From the NCBI GenBank assembly GCA_963931865.1, contig OZ007508.1, positions 1,521,961 to 1,585,960 of the forward strand: DNA of 64,000 nucleotides. The letters are read 5' to 3'. Below the pieces are notes generated by a model that made no database searches, was not told where the DNA came from, and saw nothing but the letters and a program-made list of their open reading frames with translations. Below are positions 34,474 through 47,564 of the stretch, piece after piece. The translations under genes were made by a program, and so were the position numbers. Origin of the DNA: Axinella damicornis. Lineage: Eukaryota > Porifera > Demospongiae > Axinellida > Axinellidae. The number at the start of each line of letters is the position of its first letter. The stretch's first letter is position 1.

Positions 34474-36565
34474 CTATGCTAGCCTAGTGTGGACTTTCAC
34501 TGTGCTGTAAATGTAAGTGTTGATGGATGTAGAAAAGGTTAAAATTAAAATGTCCGTCAGATTTTTCCTCTTTATTCAGATGTGTGAATTATCTGACATG
34601 TTGTCTGTTGTCTGTGCATAGAAATTGCTAACATGGTGCTCAAAAAAATATTTGCACTTGATTCACCAGACCCGAGGCCTATGAGTGAAACAACAAAGGC
34701 AATGAGCTTGTACAGCTGGTGGGTCACAATACAGTGCATGGCCACTATAATAACAAATGTGCTGACAGTTTATATGCATCACCCAGCCTTACAATCAGCT
34801 ATGACCTTTGACCCTACTACTATAGTTGTTTGCAAACTATATAATATCACTGAGCTCAAGTTGCACACATATGGGATGCAAGGCTGATCACTTGGAGTAG
34901 CTGGCTCCACACAAAGTAAATGAATACTCTATACATGTTGTACAAGGTAACAACCAAACTCCTTGTAAAAACCTCATTTCCATCAGCACATAAGAAGCGG
35001 CACACTTGATATAATCATTGACGAGTTAATTAATTTCAACTCAGATCTGCCAGTGAGAAATACACTTTACCTCAATGACACCTAGTCATACTCTGAATTA
35101 TGGTGTCATGCTTTTCCAATGAAGCCATCCAGATTGGAGCCGATGTACTTCTCCTACTGGAGGTGCCTGTGGTAGCCTACAGATACAAGAAGTGCATAGC
35201 TATAGTCATGGCCTGCAAGGTCTATTCTGATTACTGTAGCTGTGCATTTGTGAAAAACAAGGTTTAGCTACCTGCACACAGTTACAGAGAGTCTTTTATA
35301 AAATTGCCTCGGGGTATATACCGGACTACTCAAGTGCTCGCTGTCTACTATCGATGTTCAGTGACACTCATTTGATTAATAACCCCATAGCTGCTAACAT
35401 GTGTGCAAAGGACATCCTTGCTCAAGTACAAACTGCTATTAGCCTGCAGGGAAGTGAATTGTGTTGTTATATATAGTACTGTCACAACAGCAGCTGCCAT
35501 TCCAAATGACAGCATAGTTTGTTAATGCAATCAAAGCCATTAATATTAGTTTGGTGTGAATCGCAGATGGTGAACTCCCAGAACAAAACGTATGCTTACA
35601 TTGTTGCAAACAGACTTGGTTTTTCAATCGTGCATATTACAGTAATCAGAGATTGTTCATTGTTTCCCTCTTACAGAGAGATAGGGATATAATCATGATG
35701 GCCATTTTTTGACCTTCAAAGTTTCATAATCATAGCTATATACTAGTGAGGCCCAGCTGAATTGGCGCCGGCATTATCGCGATGGAAACATTCAACCAGG
35801 CTGGCTTACAATCCTCCTCCCATCAACTAACCCTACACCCCACCTCCTATAGACTGTATAATGTTGCAACTGTGGTCAGTTTGGCAATTATGAGCAGCGT
35901 AGATGCTCGGAAATCACACGTCATTTACTGGCATAAAGTGTGTGGTCGATGATACCGAAGTGTCATACGTATGACAACCGTGTTATTTAGACAGAGCTTG
36001 AAATATGAACTTCAAGGTTAACCGTATGAGACTAAGCCACTGAGGCTCATTCCCAGGCTCCTGTGCAGGCCCAAGAAGGACCATGCAGGAATACAGCTTA
36101 CTGAACCTTCACAGACACTGCTATTCGTAAGGTAGAGTTTTGTAGCTATGAAGTGCTGAAGTGCAACGACAGTACTTCCTGACAGTGAAATTATATACAT
36201 TTGTGTATCTCCACAAAAATCACAACCTCTTTCTGCATTGGCAACAACAAGTGATCATCAACTAATTAATTGTATTATGGTTATAATTATTTGCAATAAG
36301 GCCTGGGAACAAGGATAGAAATACATTGTTGTTATTGAGTGGAATTTGCTACCATCTCCATTGCATATACAATATAATTATGTTTACAGTTGCGCACTAA
36401 GAACAACAGTTGATAATTTGTATAGGTGACTTCCATAGGCACGGCCGGTTTGCAATGGGCTATCTTGCAGGAGTACAACCACGGGGTGTGCTAACAAGTG
36501 AAAAGATATTTGACGCTTGTTTTCTCCTTGTGAACATGCAACAATTAACCTCTTCAAACTTGCAG

Positions 36566-36646
36566 CATGGATAGAGTATCAAGGGCCCTAGTTGCCATGC
36601 ACAAAATAAAGAAGAACAAGAGTGCTAACTACTTCACAGAAGCAGA
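36566..36646 (+). CDS. Weak candidate coding exon
   Basis: AACTTGCAG is followed by an ATG frame MDRVSRALVAMHKIKKNKSA and then NYFTEAE, with a possible GTGAGC donor in the last codon; without splicing it stops within two codons. Composition looks coding, but no family is recognised and no partner exon was found. Treat it as a hint only. Confidence 0.2.
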
Positions 36647-37464
36647 GTGAGCCCTGAACAGTGCAAGCCCAGCATTAGCACATCAGGAACTGGAAGAAAT
36701 TCAGGAACATGATTATGTTGTTCTTTGCTTGACTTTTTCACAGTCAGTGAAATCAGCCATCAACCATGCACTGCATTGTTGAAACCCCACGTGCACTTCC
36801 TTCAGCCACTTTGGAGCAGCTGACTCAGCTAGCAGTTTTCCAGTATTGCATAACTAGCTAATATGAAAGTCTAGATACTCACCAACTGGTGACTTAGCAT
36901 TTAAAGTGCTGTACTGAACCTGTGGCTCTCTATTTGATGGATGTTCATGAATGTTCCATGCAATGGCTCACATAATTATTATACATAGCTATATTATACC
37001 AATCGGTTAAGCTATAGCTATCCTGCATGTCATGTGCATTTGCTAACCGCAATAGTGCAAACCGCAGTGAAGTCCAGGATGCAAGGCTCAGCAGTTATGC
37101 AAACACGAATTGACTTGTCACAAACATAAGAATTCTCATTTGAAGAATAACAGAATTCATACGTATCAACTAGTACTAGCACTGCTATGGCATACACAAC
37201 TAGGCCTACCATCTTCTTGGCTATGTGGAATTGTTTAATGGAGTGCCTATTATAATTTTTGTTACATACCTTCAAGGTCTTTCGCTAGCGCTATGCAGCG
37301 CAGCCTGTTCGAAAACTCTGCATGCGTATGCCACGCCTCGCCATTACGTAATAGGTCAGAAACTGTACTACCTGCAATTTCTGGTTGTTGCATAATAATT
37401 ATACCGGATGTTTGACTGCAAATTATACGGGCTTCTCCAGTAATGCGCTGGGCTATAGCTAGAT

Positions 37465-37472
37465 TATAAAAG
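37465..37472 (+). promoter_or_regulatory. Candidate TATA box
   Basis: TATAAAAG lies 52 nt before the ATG at 37524, which begins an open frame ending at a consensus GTAAGT donor (37624). TATA box, ATG and donor together suggest a first exon. Confidence 0.35.
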
Positions 37473-37523
37473 CACAATATATCCAGTCTCGCAAAATAGT
37501 GATCGTGCTATGCCCGAGAGCGA

Positions 37524-37623
37524 ATGTCGCACCAACTGCATCAACAAAAAAGACCAGCGGTTTTGGAAGCTGACGTAGCGACAGCTCATCGAACTACACA
37601 GAAACGCTCGCAGCAATTTGTTC
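37524..37623 (+). CDS. Candidate first exon, possibly leader of the cystine-knot gene
   Basis: Open frame MSHQLHQQKRPAVLEADVAT and so on, 33 codons plus one base, up to a strong GTAAGT donor. If spliced to the acceptor at 38492 in front of the cystine-knot gene, this frame would stop two codons later. In that case it would be a 5' leader with an upstream open frame, not part of the protein. The first exon of a separate gene is equally possible. No similarity is recognised. Confidence 0.25.
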
Positions 37624-38524
37624 GTAAGTGCCATTATATAACCACAAAATTGGTAAATGTATGTACCACATTTGGCCAGCTACCAGATCATGCCTTGTGT
37701 TCTCTTCTGGAACCACACCTTTGAACTTCTGTTTCTTTGTGACTGTGATATAGTCCAGTCTGTTACCTGTGCTTGTGCTGCTACAAAACTCCCTTCATGA
37801 TATGACATAGCTGGAATTAAGTGCAGCAGACTTTGAAACTTAGACATCCACTTAAAACCATGCTGTGTGCAAAGATCTCCTGTCACAAAGGCCTCTCTCT
37901 AAATCAACCTGCTATGGCATGCTCCTAGCCTTTCATCACCAAGACTACTGTTGATGTTTCCATTTGTGAAGTGAATCATTAATAGCCACAACTGGAATGT
38001 TGCACTAGACAGTTTGCATATGCCAGTTTGGGTTTTTCCCACTCATATACACCACCAAAGAACAATAGGTCAAGTGGCCTCAATTGCATTCTAGAAGTAG
38101 TATCATGCAAATCAGTCTTTAAATAGGCAATGTAGAGTTAGGTTTTCCTTGAAATTCCACATAATTATGACTGGAATTAGCTAATTGACTGTGTCATGTG
38201 TTGTTATTGGTAAAGTTTCTTCAAGTGCACGATTGTACACTAGGCACTATTCCCCTCATGACTGACCTCTATTTCTTACAGTGCAAGCGAATCATTACTG
38301 GCCTCTTTGTCCGTAGCATATCTACAATCAGTGCATGGAAGTGCCAGTTCTGGTCCAGTATATGATTGTAGGCTAAATCTCATTCTAGTATCCGGCTTCA
38401 TTATTACTTGTTCTAGCGCAACTGGTATATTTTTGTCTAACGTGAATTACTATTATGTTTCCACCCTTCTACCTCTGATCAATTCCCTGCAGGTTGGTAG
38501 AACTCAGGAGGTCCGAGTCACAGC

Positions 38525-38947
38525 ATGTCATCAGTAAAAGATCTATGGAGATTGCAACCGTTTCACAGAACTCTACTCATTGGGCTAATACTAATGCTTG
38601 CAAGTTCACAGTGCTTTGCTTTTCACAGAGCAAGTACTCCACAGCCCGATGCAGGAAGTAGCTCCAATTCAGTCTGCAAAAAACAAAGGGCAGTGATCAA
38701 AGTCGATTATCCTGGCTGTGAGTCAACCAATACAACAGTGCCAATATGTGCAGGCCAGTGCCGTTCTTATACATACGTAGAGTTGGTCCCACCATACCAA
38801 GTAAGAAGATGTAACTGCTGCAAATCCACCGATTTTAGAATAAAACCCCGGAAATTAAAATTCAGATGCAATGGAGTGATGACTGAGCACAGAGTTTACC
38901 TTGGCATTACACAAGAGTGTGGCTGCAAAAAATGTAATTATTCATAA
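38525..38947 (+). CDS. Secreted cystine-knot protein, bursicon/DAN-like
   Basis: 140 residues in one exon. A basic N-terminus and a hydrophobic segment (about 16-32, LLIGLILMLASSQCFAF) give a signal peptide. The mature chain has 11 cysteines: C51, C65, C75, C79, C96, C98, C99, C115, C132, C134 and C137. The spacing includes CAGQC (CxGxC), CNCC and a final CGCKKC, the framework of C-terminal cystine-knot (CTCK) domains. YPGC, the CAGQC-SY segment and CNCC resemble bursicon most closely, among families that also include DAN/gremlin, sclerostin and norrin. Two N-glycosylation sequons are present (NTT at 69, NYS at 138). A TTCCCTGCAG acceptor 32 nt before the ATG suggests a spliced 5' leader. A secreted dimeric ligand or antagonist is expected; the receptor or partner is unknown. 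Confidence 0.85.
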   Translation: MSSVKDLWRLQPFHRTLLIGLILMLASSQCFAFHRASTPQPDAGSSSNSVCKKQRAVIKVDYPGCESTNTTVPICAGQCRSYTYVELVPPYQVRRCNCCKSTDFRIKPRKLKFRCNGVMTEHRVYLGITQECGCKKCNYS

Positions 38948-41900
38948 TACTGCTGGTCAGGATTGTAAAGTCTTTATTTATCCCACTCTGCATGTACATG
39001 CCCATATATGTACCCCCATATTAAAGTCCAATGCTATTTTTATAACCCACCTCTCATTCTGGGGACTATAATAATCACCGGAGCCGCAAGTCACCCAATT
39101 ATATTCTTTTCACAACTCGTTACTCTCTATATATCTCTCACTGTAATTATATGTACATTGTTTCTCCAGTATGACTGTGCTATCATTCTATCCCACTTTC
39201 ACAAAATTTATCATGACCTCCAGTTCTATATATGAAGCCCTTCTCACACATATTCAGTACTTGGTACGAATCATCAGTATCACTGTGAAACTCTTTACAC
39301 TTGATGTTTCAAATTAGCTGTAAAATGATTGAGAGGCCACTAGAGCCTGCTTAAGCATGCGGTGTTCTTTATATTGGTAGCCCATAACATCTCTAAGTGA
39401 CCCAAAGACATAATAATGGACAAAATGATACATGTTTGAACTGAGATGTTGATTGAAGTCACATGGATTTGACCACCGCAATTCCAACTATGGAAGCTGA
39501 AATACAAAGTGGCCACAAAAAAATACACTAAGTCTTACCTATATACCATGCTGTATAGCATGCATGACATTGTGGAGGTTGCAGATTAGTAATGACACAA
39601 GCGGTACTGCATTCATGGAGTTGGTCAAGCTCAAGAATTAGCTATATGCTGCACAAAATGCCAATCTGGCTGTCAGCGTAATAGAGGTTAGTATTTCAGG
39701 TGAAGGCTACCTACCCCTGTCAAATCAGATACCCTATGACTTCAATTGCCCTGCATTTTTTGCATGGGTGTGGAGCATTTCTCTTCATAGAGCCATTTTG
39801 GCTTCTATGACCTTGAAACTATAGATATTGATGCTATTTATATTTACATGGTGACAAGTCATCCTAGCTAGCAAGTATGTACACATATGCTGTGTTGCTT
39901 GCCGTCTCCTAGGAAACATAGACATTCCACACCTCCAAGTTTTAAAGAAGCAATTGGACTGGAGGTGGAGAATTTCACTACAGTAGCCATTGTGCCAACA
40001 CTAGTAGACCTGCTATGGGATGCGGTTGTCCGGATGCAGAGGTCAAGGAAAGGACATTCGATTAGTCTCTACACAAAGCCAAGAAAGTGATAACACAAGT
40101 CATTTCAGTTACTCTAGCCCGTAATGTGATACTTTCTTTTGAGTCTGATGTCGTCATATCCTATTCTGCTTTGGGTGTTCAGCTATTGGCTATAGTGTGA
40201 GGTGAAGACAACCAAACAGAGCTTCTGTTTGCACTCATCTTGACAGACAAGATGCGGTGTGGGGGGAAGCATCTGTGCAATGTAATTGAGCTCTGTACAT
40301 AAGCAAGAGCCAACCTTGTGCAAACCAACTGTATCTAATGGAGAGTATAGCTACTCTGCGCAGAAGTGCACATGCAGCTATACGTATATCCAACAATTTC
40401 TGTGTGACTGGGTGGACGCTGGCATGTTGGCACTAGTTCAATTTCCTGCTTTTCGTTCCCGCTCATTTCCTGGCATGACTGATGACGCTAACTGAGTAAT
40501 CAGGTTTGAAGCAACATGGTATGTGGTTCAATTAGCCCATATTATGTGGTTTAATTTGCCCATATGCAAGGCTACACTGAGTAGATATTCAACAAGATGA
40601 ATGCACATCTGTATCGATAATGATAATTGCTAGCTAGTGTAGTGTGTTAGCTTTCTGCGTTCTAAACGCTACTGAAGGTGCACAGCATGACATGCACAGC
40701 ATGACTCACACCATGGCCAGCTAGCATATGGTCACTAAAGGTACTACATAAGTGACTTTATACTTGTAATGCAAGAAGTGAATAAGTGTACTATTTAAAT
40801 GTGCCTCCAACATGATGGATGTTAACTTTACAGCAATTGTAGCTATAATGCTAAGCACACTATACACAACATATATACACATCCCACCAGTCCACATGTA
40901 CAAGTGAACTGCTGCCTCCAATGAAGGGAAGTAATTTTACAGCAGTGACTTGGTAATTAGTTGCCAAGGTAAAAAAAGTTCATGTGGTCAAGGAAATAAG
41001 ATATGCATGTTGGTGAAGCTACACAACTCAGTGTGTGCACAGAGAAATACGATATGCTGGTGCATCTGGTGAAGCTATAAAATTTGGTGTGTGCAAAATG
41101 GTTGAGTAGGTGGTTTGAATGCTTTAGCGCTAGCTCTAAGACCGCAAATTCTATATTTGACATACTGATCATAATCAATAGTTTCTGCAAAAGGGTATTT
41201 GCAAACAGGACTCAAAAGGTACTGTAAGTGATTTAATGCCAACTGCATGCAAAGTTATGCAGCATGCACGCCCTTCATGCGAATGCAGCACGGGCACTTG
41301 TGTATGGCTTTATAGTCGCCTTGACAACTACTATTCTCCTTTGAACCCAGCAGCAACACAAACAGATCCATACATAGTTTGGCCAACTCAATGACCGCAT
41401 TATTAGTGTCTAGATATGGAAGTACAAAGAAGTTAAGTTGCTATGAAGTTTGAAAGCTACCACATAATTCCTGCACAAGTGCAAGTTCAATGCAATAAAG
41501 GCTGCGTGGAAATGTACATTCAGGCCACACTTGGCCATGGACCGCTAATGGAGACCAGTTTTCATGCACCATCAACGTGTTATTAACTTTTCACACTGCT
41601 AATAGAATTAGCGTAATTATAGTGCAGCAGCATTTACCATATACTTGATCGAGGTACATATTTCATTTATAATTATGTAAGGTACGCAGTGCTACTATGA
41701 GGTTTCCCAAGCTTAAGCTTGTTGAGTATACTACACATAATGTTCTTGTTGACATCCAGCAGATTCAAACAGAACTGTTTTACTTTATTATTATAATAAG
41801 TGCGTGTATGTAGGGTTAGAGTTGCTACATACACTCTACATACATGTACGTGCAACTCAGTGAACACTACCTTGTGCATCTAGGCACTGCATGCTCTCAG

Positions 41901-44900
41901 TCTACTGGAGATTGATTACCAGTGATCATAGTAGATAATGAAAATTATAGGGTCAGCTGCTTACGCAGTATGGCCAGACACCTGACACTTATCAGCTCAG
42001 TTAGATCAGTTTACGCTGTCCACTTTGGAGCCAGATGCCTGTAATTAAAGACTCCAGTGCATGCAGTCTGATGTCTGCTTGTACACGTCAAGGTCGGGAA
42101 GGTTAGATGCATTGTTTAGCTGCCAGTCTTAACCCTTTCACCAGCAAGAATTACCAAGCAGTAGAGAGAGATGTATCCATGAATGCCTCTATTGAGCCTA
42201 TTATACACATGGCCCACAATCTACTAGGTGACATGCCCAATCAAAACGTATTTAAAGCTCTCGAAACTCAAATATTAGATGCACGAAGTTCAATGTGTGA
42301 ATGCTTTTAGCAGAAAGTATTGAAGGAACAGAATTCTGTCTCTATAAGGTGAAGGGGTTAATTGTGAATGATTCGTACCGACTAAATCTTAATCCGGCCC
42401 TTCCTCTTGTTTGTATGTTTGTCAGTTACGTTGAATTACCTGACAATCAGATCAAGAAGTAGACAATTGTGAGTACCGTATAAATTAGTATCCTAGTATG
42501 GATAGTGTTATCGAGTTTTGGAAATTTGTTTTAACGTAAGACTGTCCAGTATGTAGTTGTTTCCGAATTAAATAAAAACAAAGACCAGATATGACCACCT
42601 CATTTAGACAACTTCTTGCAGTAATTCGCTGTTGTTAGGTGTCCATCTGAATGCTTCCTGCATTCCTGCTGCGACACAAATGGGATATGATGCAGGCTGG
42701 CTATGATGCAATTTGTTTACACCTGAATGCCACTGTTTTACGTTTGCCATATAAGTATGGCAAGCCTACATTGAAGGGCTTTAAGATATGTGCTAGTATA
42801 GTTCAGAACTCGAAGATAGTTTGGACATACCTATACGGTAAACTTGAGAGTAAAACTACCGGAGCTTCCATTCCAAAATTGCACATTTGAGCAGTGCTGA
42901 TTGGATGGGGTATTTATTATACGATGAGGTCATCAAAAAACCTGCATGAAGTGTATCACAGCTATCTATAGAGTTAACACAAAAATGCAGAAAAGTAAGC
43001 AAATGCAGGCAGAAAAAAAAATCATGGGCGACAATGTGTAGTATTATTCTTATGTTCACATGGGTATTTCTGTTCAGGAAATGGGTAGTAATGGTTTTGG
43101 TAGGTACTAGTGACTAGTAGGTACTTTAGGTTGATCACAAACTACAAGTTCCCTACGAATGTAATACTGAAAAAACACCTAAAAAAGCACTAGTAAAGTA
43201 TTAGACAAGGAAAATGAATAATTAGCTATATCAGCCTGTTGCTGTAGACCGATCGTAGCAGCATAACGTACGGTCTGCATGCCGTCCATTAGCTATATGC
43301 TATACAGCATTCATGTATGCCAATAAATATATGCTTTGGACATATTTATTAGGTATTTCTCAGCTGCTATGCAAACTAACATAGTTGGATGACAATGGCA
43401 CATACAACAAATCATAGCTGCAAAAATATCAATTGCAACTCATAGACTTACAGCACCATACCCAGGCTCCCCCATCGTTATTAAGCCTAACAGTGCAGTA
43501 AAACGCATATACGTTTGTGCCCAGCCTCCCTCTTTATTTTCTACACAGATAAGCCTCTCTTGGCTTGAATAATAGGTTGCCGAGTCAGGGTTAAATAATA
43601 GGACCAAAAAGCAGTGTCCGAAAAGCTAGTACTTTTCCACCTTGGTTTGTAGTATGACTAGCAGATTCAAGCAGTTTTATGAGCTATACGCCTATACACA
43701 CTGCTTGTATATAATAAGTGTACATGTGGATGCATTTCCTGTTTGCCCCTCCCCTCCCCCCAATCAATAATAATTGGGCCGAAGTAGCCACCACCCTTAT
43801 AAGAATCAGCCACTGGGCTAATGAGAGATATTAGGCCCTGACTTAAGTTCATAGGACATATGGATGACTCTGAGTGATATGAACGCGATATATCCCTTGT
43901 CCTGCTATGTAAAGTGAATGGGCATGACTAATGCATACAGCTCTCATCACTGCATGTGTGGAACAGTACATTTCCTACAGTAGGTAGGTAGCAACTAGTA
44001 AACATCTCCGCATTGTAACTTGCGTACTGACTCACTAAACAGGATGCAGCCAATCAAGAAGCAGCTTCAGTGCAATATAGGAGATCTTTACTCTGCAGGC
44101 CCTGTCTTGCAGGTCATCTTCCAATAATTGCAACCAATACGTAGCTGTGCACAATATAAACTTCTACTGCACTACAACTGTAATACTATGATAGTGCTAT
44201 ACTCTAAGGTACTTCCACTGCATAGTAGCTACCAGCACAGTTTCTAAAATGAGCTGCTTCACAGCTTAAATAGAACTCCCAGTAGTTATAATCTTTTTGT
44301 TTCACATGCGACTAATGCAGTTAGCCTCAGACTTGATAGAATGCATAATTCGCTGACCAGACTGTGTGATCATGACCCAAGTTCCGTTCTTGGAGTGTAT
44401 GTCATCACTAGGCTATGTCTTGTCTGGAACCAATAACTATGTTTTCAATTCCAATTTTGCTTCGCAATGTTTCCTTATCCTTTGCAACATTTCCTTATGC
44501 TGCTGAAACAGCCTATTACTTGTCAAGAGCAGTCCATGCACAGCTGCAGCCTCCAGCATGTACATATCAGAATTGAAGTCCCACGAGGCAATAATAAGCA
44601 TACCTCATTTGGCATTGGAGTGAACCGCAACTGTCTGGTCCAGGATTTGCCTCACCCGCTGGCATGGACAAACAAAATATACCAGTTGTGTGCGCAAGTA
44701 GGTTATATTAAGAGGCAGCATATTTGGTTTGTTGTCATGCACATCGGATGTGTATTCCTTAGCCCAGGTAGGTGAGTAATGAACAAAGCCTTGAGCGTAA
44801 CCAAGAAGCAGGGCCTAAAATTTTGTTCAATTTGGGCTAGTAGTATGAGTCACTTGGGCTAGTAACAAAGTATGAAAAACTCATGATTCGTAAACTCTCT

Positions 44901-45877
44901 CACCCCTTCAATAAGTTGGACAGCAATTGGGCTATAGTGGGAAATTCTAGGCCCTGCCAAGAAGTTACATCCTCCTTGTAACATACTTGTTGCCATGGAG
45001 ATTTCTCAATGCACATGCATGTATTAATTCTTTCAACTTTCATTATAATTATATGAACTGAGAGGTCTATAGCTGAAACTCCATCCACCTGCACGAGCCC
45101 CTCATGAAATTCTGGATCCATTATAATACCATTCTTCATTCTTACATCCACCAAATTTCTAATGGAGATCAACACTGAAGTATGCTAGCTATGTACGCAT
45201 AATGCACTGGTATGCAAAGAAAATGATTCATTGGCTGGGATTGAAACCAATAAAGTTGCAACCATCAAAGGACAAATTTAATCCTGGCTGGGCGTGCAAA
45301 ACAAAAAAATACTGCAATTCCCCTGTCAGTTGATATTTCCAATACAGTTGCACTAGCATACATATTTGGTATCATTAGAAGTATGCATCTTTAGGAAGTT
45401 CACAATCACTGGACAAAGGTTATCTCCATCAAAGGTTATCGGAAGTTGGTCCTTTGTACTAGTAAACCAGTTCCTTTGACTAGGCATGCAATGAATAGTG
45501 TGTTATGCAATGAATAGTGTGTGAGCGACAATTATTACAAGACCAATGGAGTTTGCGTAGGTGGGGTCTAGTACAACAGCTGTTGCAATACGTAGATTGT
45601 ACCTCTGCAATAATGTCTCCATTACACTTCTCAGATCAGACCTTCTGTGGGCTGAAAGGGTGCAAAGTTCACACATGCATTCACACACATAAACACTATC
45701 GGCAAACCACTACCACCCACTCAGTCTAGCTCAGACCTAGGTGTGTTACATAAGTTATGGCCTGAAGTAAAACTATGATGGGTATTGAGTGTAGCTACCT
45801 AACAACAGCTGATCTACTGATTTACAAAGGCAAGCAGTGTGTGCAGCACATCATGTAGGTAGCTATTATAAGGCCAG
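38948..45877. other. Intergenic, mostly featureless
   Basis: AT-rich DNA with short frames only. A piggyBac-like MITE is at 42129-42361. The frames at 39887-40090, 42651-42890 and 44467-44775 have no recognisable domain or convincing splice partners. Confidence 0.6.
42129..42361. mobile_element. piggyBac-like MITE, copy 1
   Basis: TTAA followed by CCCTTTCACC at the left, and GGTGAAGGGG followed by TTAA at the right. A TTAA target with CCC-starting inverted repeats is the piggyBac signature. The inner GAATTCTGTCTCTATA and AATATTAGATGCA segments are shared with the element at 55864-56067. No coding capacity. Confidence 0.7.
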
Positions 45878-46012
45878 ATGACCCAATTAACTCCCACTTT
45901 AATTACTTCAAAGATTGATGAAAAGATTGACCATGGTGGTTTTGTCGATCTTGACACAAATATAAACCAGCTGCGGTGGAGATTTGGTTTTGGAACAGGA
46001 GAGTTGAGAAAG
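45878..46012 (+). CDS. Candidate coding exon of unknown gene
   Basis: GGCCAG precedes an ATG frame of exactly 45 codons, MTQLTPTLITSKIDEKIDHG onward to LRWRFGFGTGELRK, ending at a GTATGT donor in phase 0. The amino-acid mix looks protein-like, but I do not recognise it. A CAG at 48371-48373 would continue the same phase in frame into the start of TMEM216, so an N-terminally extended TMEM216 isoform is possible. That acceptor lacks a pyrimidine tract, which weakens the idea. Confidence 0.35.
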
Positions 46013-46076
46013 GTATGTACTATTATTGTAGCTGGTCACTAAGCAGCCAGCCAGCTACCTAATGGGGTCTGGGGCA

Positions 46077-46078
<2 letters not shown>

Positions 46079-46107
<29 letters not shown>
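46079..46107. repeat. Poly-C tract, 29 nt, then short CA repeat
   Basis: An uninterrupted run of 29 C followed directly by (CA)7. The Pro-rich and Gly-rich frames over it are artefacts. Confidence 0.97.
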
Positions 46108-46121
<14 letters not shown>

Positions 46122-46627
46122 ATGTATGTCCATGTGTAAGACACAAGAGTGGTCAGTGGTCCTTGAATATGCAACCAAGCATGGTTAGTTATGTAGCTAG
46201 TTGCCATATATCCAGAAGCTGTCACTGGGACTGTCATATACCTGAGCAAAATAGGTTGTTTGGTGATGGTTTTGAATTTCACACACACTTTTATAAGTCC
46301 AGGAATTTACCTACATTGAACTTCCCAATTATTGTCCATTACGAAAACCAACAAAAGACATAAGTTACACAATAGCTTGCACAATAGTACATACCGTTGA
46401 AGACACAAGGCGCATGGAATTCTGTTTCCTTTTGCATGTCATGTCCGTCAGGACTTGGACACTCGTGGTGCACGCATCACACTGATCCATTATAACAACC
46501 GTCGTTGGACTATGAATGTAAATCCCTCCTATACGAGTTCAGTGGGCCTGGCTTGTAATTATCACCCATGCACAAACTCTCGTGCACCCACTCTTCTTCC
46601 AACAAAAGGAGGTACAGCTACTTAGGC

Positions 46628-46742
46628 TAGCCTCGTTCCCAGGCTCTCCCACGCCCGCTTTTTCTGTACTGTAAGCGACGAAAAGCTGGGCGATGGCCTG
46701 GGAACGAGGCGATGGCTGGGCGATGGCCTGGGAACGAGGCTG
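46628..46742. mobile_element. Foldback element of the TAGCCTCGTTCCCAGGC family
   Basis: TAGCCTCGTTCCCAGGC at the left is complementary to GCCTGGGAACGAGGC at the right. The right end is duplicated (GGCGATGGCCTGGGAACGAG twice), showing local slippage at the element end. Confidence 0.75.
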
Positions 46743-47502
46743 AACCACGTACAAACAACAGGCCACTGATGAAGCATACATGAGAGATTCTGACATCGTT
46801 AGTGAAGGAAGTATTAAGCTGGATCCAGACACAGACGTTGAGTACATAATCTTACATTTCTGTCAGAATCAAACTACCTAAATGCTATATCTAGCTAGCT
46901 AGGACCGTCATGCAATCTTTAAAAGAAAAGCTACAACCGCAGGACACACATCCAAAAATGGCACTGACTGCACACGTGCATGGTCTTTGAGTACATGAAG
47001 CTGGACCTCATACCAGCCGTTATCATTATAGGTTGTTTCAAATTCCACATGCAATTTACATAAGACCAGGAATTTAATTACTACATGAACGTACGCAGTC
47101 CTTCATAATATATAGACTACGAAAGCCAACAAGAAACAGAAGTTACATAATCAACAGTAATAGCTGCAGTCACGCATAACACATGCACTGCCAAGCATAG
47201 GGTCCATGGAATGCTAGCTTTACATTACAAACAGCACTTCATAGCTTACAGTCACGTACACAATAGAGAGGGCTGTTTTCTTTTGCCAACATTGTTTGTC
47301 CACCATCTCTCGCGTATCAAATGTCCCTTGACAAGTTGTGTTGGCTGAAAGGATACAATGTTCATACACACACTAAACATGCACACGCACACTCACAAGT
47401 AGCTAGCTAATGTTCATGCACTTCTACTACTTACTTGATCCGTTACACAGACCACAACATAGCTAATAGCTGGATCGGTTTCTAGCTCAATATACATGCA
47501 CA

Positions 47503-47560
<58 letters not shown>
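47503..47560. repeat. (CA)n microsatellite
   Basis: About 28 uninterrupted CA units, with CA-rich sequence on both sides. Confidence 0.97.

Positions 47561-47564
<4 letters not shown>

Larger units (their letters stand above)
32487..37460. other. Intergenic, SND1 to candidate promoter
   Basis: AT-rich sequence without a recognisable gene. It holds a poly-G tract (33656-33681), a 31-bp minisatellite (34270-34473) and a possible exon at 36566-36646. Frames at 33195-33446, 34043-34417 and 34633-34887 lack family similarity, and the second runs into the minisatellite. Confidence 0.6.

Noticed and set aside
33195..34887. Three plus-strand frames (33195-33446, 34043-34417, 34633-34887), the last two with hydrophobic stretches
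   Set aside because: The middle one ends in the 31-bp minisatellite, no supporting splice sites were found, and none matches a known membrane family.
42651..42890. 79-residue plus-strand frame
   Set aside because: No domain, no convincing splice sites and AT-rich context; it could be chance.
46055..46363. Gly- and Pro-rich frames over the poly-C tract
   Set aside because: Homopolymer translations.
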